Assembly (NCBI RefSeq): GCF_039526245.1
Contig: NZ_BAAAIV010000020.1
Location: forward strand, 11,161 to 75,160
DNA: 64,000 nucleotides
Source of the DNA: Arthrobacter_H rhombi
GTDB taxonomy: Bacteria > Actinomycetota > Actinomycetes > Actinomycetales > Micrococcaceae
Direction: 5' to 3'
Shown here: in pieces, positions 61,022 to 64,000 of the stretch
Layout of the letters: every line of letters begins with the position of its first letter
Position numbering within the stretch: the first letter of the stretch is position 1
The notes under the pieces: model-generated
The model's input: the letters and a program-made list of their open reading frames with translations, nothing else
What the model was told of the DNA's origin: nothing
Database searches by the model: none
Translations under genes and position numbers: made by a program

Positions 61022-62221
61022 ATGATCCCCTCACACGAAAACGTCGATGTCTTCATCGGCATCGACGTCGGCAAGACCAACCACCACGCAGTGGCCCTGG
61101 ACCGGGCCGGAAAGAAGCTGCTGGACAAGGCCCTGCCCCAGGACGAGGCAAAGCTCCAGGCCATCATCACCAAGCTGGCCCGGCACGGGAAGGCCTTGCT
61201 GGTCGTTGACCAGCCCGCGACCATCGGGGCCCTGCCCGTCGCGGTCGCCCAGGCCGCCGGGATCATGGTCGGCTACCTGCCCGGACTCGCCATGCGCCGC
61301 ATCGCAGACCTGCACCCGGGAGAGGCCAAGACCGATGCCCGGGACGCCTACATCATCGCCGAAGCGGCCCGCACCATGCCCCACACCCTGCGCTCCATCC
61401 TCGTCGGCGACGAACAGGTCGCAGAACTGGCGATGCTCTGCGGCTTCGACGACGACCTGGCCAAGCAGGCCACCGTGACCAGCAACCGGATCCGCGGCCT
61501 GCTTACCCAGATCCACCCGGCCCTCGAACGGGTCATCGGAACACACCTGGACCACCCGGCGATGCCCGAGCTGCTGGCCAAATACCCGACACCAGCTGCG
61601 CTACGCCGGGCTGGCAAGGCGAGGGTGGAGGCCCTGCTGCGCAAGCACGCGCCGCGCGCCGGCAGGGGCTGGGCCGCCGACGTGTTTGCCGCCCTGGATG
61701 AACAGAGCGTCGTGGTTTCCGGCACCAACGCGGCCGGCATCGTGCTGCCCCAGCTGGCCCGTTCGCTGGCCCAGACCCGCACCGCCCGCACCGAGGTCCT
61801 GGCCCAGGTCGAGCTCCTCGTGGAGGCCCACCCTCTTCACATCCTCCTGACGTCCCTACCGGCGGTCGGCGTCAGGACCGAGGCCCGGATTCTCACCGAG
61901 GTCGCCGGCAAGGACTTCCAGACCGCCGGGCATCTCGCCTCCTACGCCGGGCTGGCCCCGGTGACCTGGCGCTCGGGGACCTCGATCCGCGGTGACCACC
62001 CCTCGCGCAAGGGCAACAAGGTCCTCAAGCGGGCCCTGTTCCTCTCGGCCTTCGCCTCGCTGCACGACCCGGTTTCAAGGACCTACTACGACCGGAAACG
62101 CGCCGAGGGCAAGAAGCACAACCAAGCCGTCATCGCGCTGGCCCGGCGACGCTGCAACGTCCTGTTCGCCATGCTCCGCGACGGGACCATCTACCAGGAA
62201 CCAGTGGCCCTCGCCGCCTGA
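61022..62221 (+). CDS. IS110-family transposase (DEDD recombinase)
   Basis: This 399-residue protein has the DEDD/RuvC-like N-domain (VFIGIDVGKTNHHAV; EAKTDARDAYIIAEAAR with the third and fourth acids) and the C-terminal transposase_20 domain (LTSLPAVGVRTEARILTEV; SYAGLAPVTWRSGTSIRG; GNKVLKRALFLSAF). The Ser in SGTSIRG is a candidate recombinase nucleophile. The ATG at 61022 is chosen as the family start; AAGGAAGG lies upstream. The gene looks intact, so the element may be active. Confidence 0.93.
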   Translation: MIPSHENVDVFIGIDVGKTNHHAVALDRAGKKLLDKALPQDEAKLQAIITKLARHGKALLVVDQPATIGALPVAVAQAAGIMVGYLPGLAMRRIADLHPGEAKTDARDAYIIAEAARTMPHTLRSILVGDEQVAELAMLCGFDDDLAKQATVTSNRIRGLLTQIHPALERVIGTHLDHPAMPELLAKYPTPAALRRAGKARVEALLRKHAPRAGRGWAADVFAALDEQSVVVSGTNAAGIVLPQLARSLAQTRTARTEVLAQVELLVEAHPLHILLTSLPAVGVRTEARILTEVAGKDFQTAGHLASYAGLAPVTWRSGTSIRGDHPSRKGNKVLKRALFLSAFASLHDPVSRTYYDRKRAEGKKHNQAVIALARRRCNVLFAMLRDGTIYQEPVALAA

Positions 62222-62269
62222 AACACACCACCACGCCAGTCACGGCAAATGAGTCCCACACCGTTGGCC

Positions 62270-62277
62270 AGTATTGG
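62270..62277 (+). repeat. Direct repeat at right end of IS110 element
   Basis: Second copy of AGTATTGG, 49 bp after the transposase stop, matching the copy at 60783. Confidence 0.5.
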
Positions 62278-62501
62278 CATGCCCGTAATCGCCCGCCACC
62301 GATTCCCGAGAATTTCCGCCCAGACCCTTGACCAAGCAGATAGGGGCACCCCCCAACGTTGTTGGCCAACCGTTCGGGCATTGGTCGTATCGTCGATGAT
62401 TTCCCATGACCTCCTCGTCGTCGTCGGTTCACGCAAGCTTGCGACGGTGGAACGTGGTCGCCCCGCGGACGCGGGCGACGCCCACTCCCCGGAGGTTCAT
62501 C

Positions 62502-63950
62502 GTGAGCACCACCAGCACGCCGCCCGACAACCACCACCAACGCAGCTCCCTGCGACGGACGGCGGGGGCCCTCGCCGTCGTCCTCGCGGGGTCGTTGATT
62601 CCCGCCTCGGCCCTCGCCGCGCCCGAGCAAAAACCAGCCTCGACGACCGAGTGGTCCGATGCGGCCTACCGCGGAAGCGTCGACGTCGTCAGGGCCACGA
62701 AGTCATCGGCCGATGACGCCCAGCAGCTCTCCGGCGTCGTCTTCAACGACCGGGACCAGGACTCGCACCAGGACCGCGGCGAGCGCGGCATCGCCGGGGC
62801 CAAGGTCTCCAACGGACGCACGGTGACGACCACGGACGCGAACGGACGCTACACCGTGCCGGTCTACGAGAACATGACAGTCTTCGTCACCCAGCCCCGC
62901 GGATACCAGGTCCCGGTTGATGAGGACAACGTCGCGCAGTTCTCCTACCACCATCTACCGGAGGGCTCCCCCGACCTCAAGTACGGCGGCTTGGAACCCA
63001 CAGGCAAATTGCCGAAGGCCGTGAACTTCCCGTTGGCCAAGGACCCGGGCACCGCTGCTGCCGAACAGCATTGCCTCATCGGCGGCGACGTCCAGACCTA
63101 CAACCAGAAGGAAGTCGAGTACGCCCGCCAGGGCGCGTTCGGCGATCTGGCCCAGCGCACCGACTACACCTCCTGCGGGGCACTGTTCATCGGCGATGTG
63201 GTCGGCAACGACCTGTCCCTGTACCCGCAGACGCGTGAACTGACCGGCATGCTCAATGGCCCCGCCCGCTTCCTGCCCGGCAACCATGACATCGACTTCG
63301 ACGCCACCGACAGCGCCCACAGCTTCGATACCTTCAAGCAGAATCTGGGTCCGGAGTACTACTCGTACGACACCGGCAAGACCCATGTCATCGCCTTGAA
63401 CACCGTCGAGTACCCCACCCAGCTGCCTGCGGCCCGGGGTGACTACAAGGCGTCGCTGGACCCCCAGCAGCTCGAATGGCTCCGCCAGGACATCGGAAAC
63501 ACCCCGAAGGACAAGCTCGTCGTGTTGGCGGCACACATCCCCCTCCTCGACTTCGCCGACCAGGAGTTGTCCCAGCACCAGGTGAAACAGGCCAAGGAGA
63601 TCTACTCCATGCTCAAGGGGCGCAAGGCGGTCGAGGTCGCCGGACACACGCACAGCCTCGAGAACCTGCGGGCCGGGGACTCCACTGCCGGATGGAAGGA
63701 CACCTATGGCATCAAGAAGCTGCCCTTCCCCCACCTCACGGCAGGTGCCATCGCCGGTGACTGGTTCTCCGGTCCGCTCACGGAGGCTGGGTACCCGACG
63801 GCCGTCCAACGCGACGGCGCCTTGCCCGGCGTCCTCACGCTGGATATCCAGGGCAACAAGTTCACCGAGCGGTTCACCGTGCGCGGCACCGACGGCAGCG
63901 ACCAGATGGCCCTGGGGCTGAACACCCCGCGCTACAGTAGTGCCCCATAA
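62502..63950 (+). CDS. Secreted calcineurin-like metallophosphoesterase, possibly C-terminally shortened
   Basis: This 482-residue protein starts at the GTG 62502 (GGAGG 6 bp upstream) with a signal peptide ending SALA-A. It has an SdrD-B-like N-domain (SGVVFNDRDQDSHQDRGERGI, about residues 80-150) and a metallophosphatase domain with the motifs GDVVGND, LPGNHDID, VLAAHIPLLD and VAGHTHSLEN. It should hydrolyse phosphoesters outside the cell. Homologues carry a further C-terminal domain of over 100 residues; here the protein stops at GLNTPRYSSAP, so its 3' end may be disrupted. Confidence 0.87.
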   Translation: MSTTSTPPDNHHQRSSLRRTAGALAVVLAGSLIPASALAAPEQKPASTTEWSDAAYRGSVDVVRATKSSADDAQQLSGVVFNDRDQDSHQDRGERGIAGAKVSNGRTVTTTDANGRYTVPVYENMTVFVTQPRGYQVPVDEDNVAQFSYHHLPEGSPDLKYGGLEPTGKLPKAVNFPLAKDPGTAAAEQHCLIGGDVQTYNQKEVEYARQGAFGDLAQRTDYTSCGALFIGDVVGNDLSLYPQTRELTGMLNGPARFLPGNHDIDFDATDSAHSFDTFKQNLGPEYYSYDTGKTHVIALNTVEYPTQLPAARGDYKASLDPQQLEWLRQDIGNTPKDKLVVLAAHIPLLDFADQELSQHQVKQAKEIYSMLKGRKAVEVAGHTHSLENLRAGDSTAGWKDTYGIKKLPFPHLTAGAIAGDWFSGPLTEAGYPTAVQRDGALPGVLTLDIQGNKFTERFTVRGTDGSDQMALGLNTPRYSSAP

Positions 63951-64000
63951 GGTGGTGTAGCGTCCGGCCGACCGCCGATATGAAGTGCGGCCACCGGACG

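Larger units (their letters stand above)
60783..62277 (+). mobile_element. IS110-family insertion sequence
   Basis: The element comprises a DEDD transposase gene (61022-62221), a left non-coding part of about 230 bp and a right part of about 50 bp, bounded by AGTATTGG copies. No terminal inverted repeats were seen, as expected for the IS110 group. It sits between the TetR gene and the phosphoesterase gene. Boundaries rest on the short repeat alone and are approximate. Confidence 0.7.

Noticed and set aside
62261..62385. Similarity of GTTGGCCA-containing segments right of the IS110 element, suggesting a second element end
   Set aside because: Matches are only 8 bp and of common composition; no further repeat structure supports it.

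Overview
The window is high-GC bacterial DNA with dense, often overlapping genes, GTG/TTG starts and actinobacterial families (excalibur domain, MhuD-like heme oxygenase, DUF1023 hydrolase, GabD2-type dehydrogenase). It suggests an actinomycete, probably Micrococcales and possibly Arthrobacter-like; this is inferred from gene content, not from a marker gene. No rRNA, tRNA or CRISPR array was seen.

Layout. 1-5.5 kb: an esterase cut by the left edge, two paralogous lipoproteins, a MazG-like/AlkD pair, and a helical-protein / alpha-beta hydrolase / lipoprotein operon whose first two genes each carry an apparent one-base homopolymer deletion. 5.5-13.2 kb: a TolB-like propeller, an NAD(P)-binding protein, a DUF4442 protein, an AhpD-like/hemerythrin pair, a secreted HNH nuclease with an excalibur partner, a large lipoprotein, a secreted protein with a TTG start and an MhuD-like monooxygenase. 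13.3-15.3 kb: arsenic resistance (arsC, acr3, arsR) with two operator-like inverted repeats. 15.4-21.6 kb: glycerol uptake and use (glpF divergent from glpD-glpK) plus a glutathione-independent formaldehyde dehydrogenase. 21.8-27 kb: an orphan LuxR HTH remnant, a CAAX-type protease and a four-gene osmoprotectant ABC transporter. 27.2-30.2 kb: DJ-1/PfpI, Dps and small proteins.

30.2-48.7 kb holds three nutrient-acquisition modules. The first is a DszA/NtaA-type flavin monooxygenase divergent from an oligopeptide-type ABC transporter. The second is a LacI-controlled cluster (amino-acid ABC importer, Gfo/Idh/MocA dehydrogenase, FAD amino-acid oxidoreductase) with two GAGACCGGTCTC operators. The third is a LysR / YtcJ-type amidohydrolase / amino-acid ABC importer cluster. 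48.7-60.7 kb: a lipoprotein, a DHA2 drug exporter with MarR, a double-hotdog thioesterase, AbgT plus M20 amidohydrolase opposite a tandem Lrp/AsnC regulator that seems to lack a normal start codon, an ArsR-AHSA1 fusion, an SDR, a succinic semialdehyde dehydrogenase and its divergent TetR. 60.8-62.3 kb: an IS110-family element with a long non-coding 5' end (candidate bridge RNA), just upstream of a secreted metallophosphoesterase that looks short at its C-terminus near the right edge.

Most loci follow one design: a local one-component regulator beside, or divergent from, a transport or catabolic operon, with a palindromic site between them.
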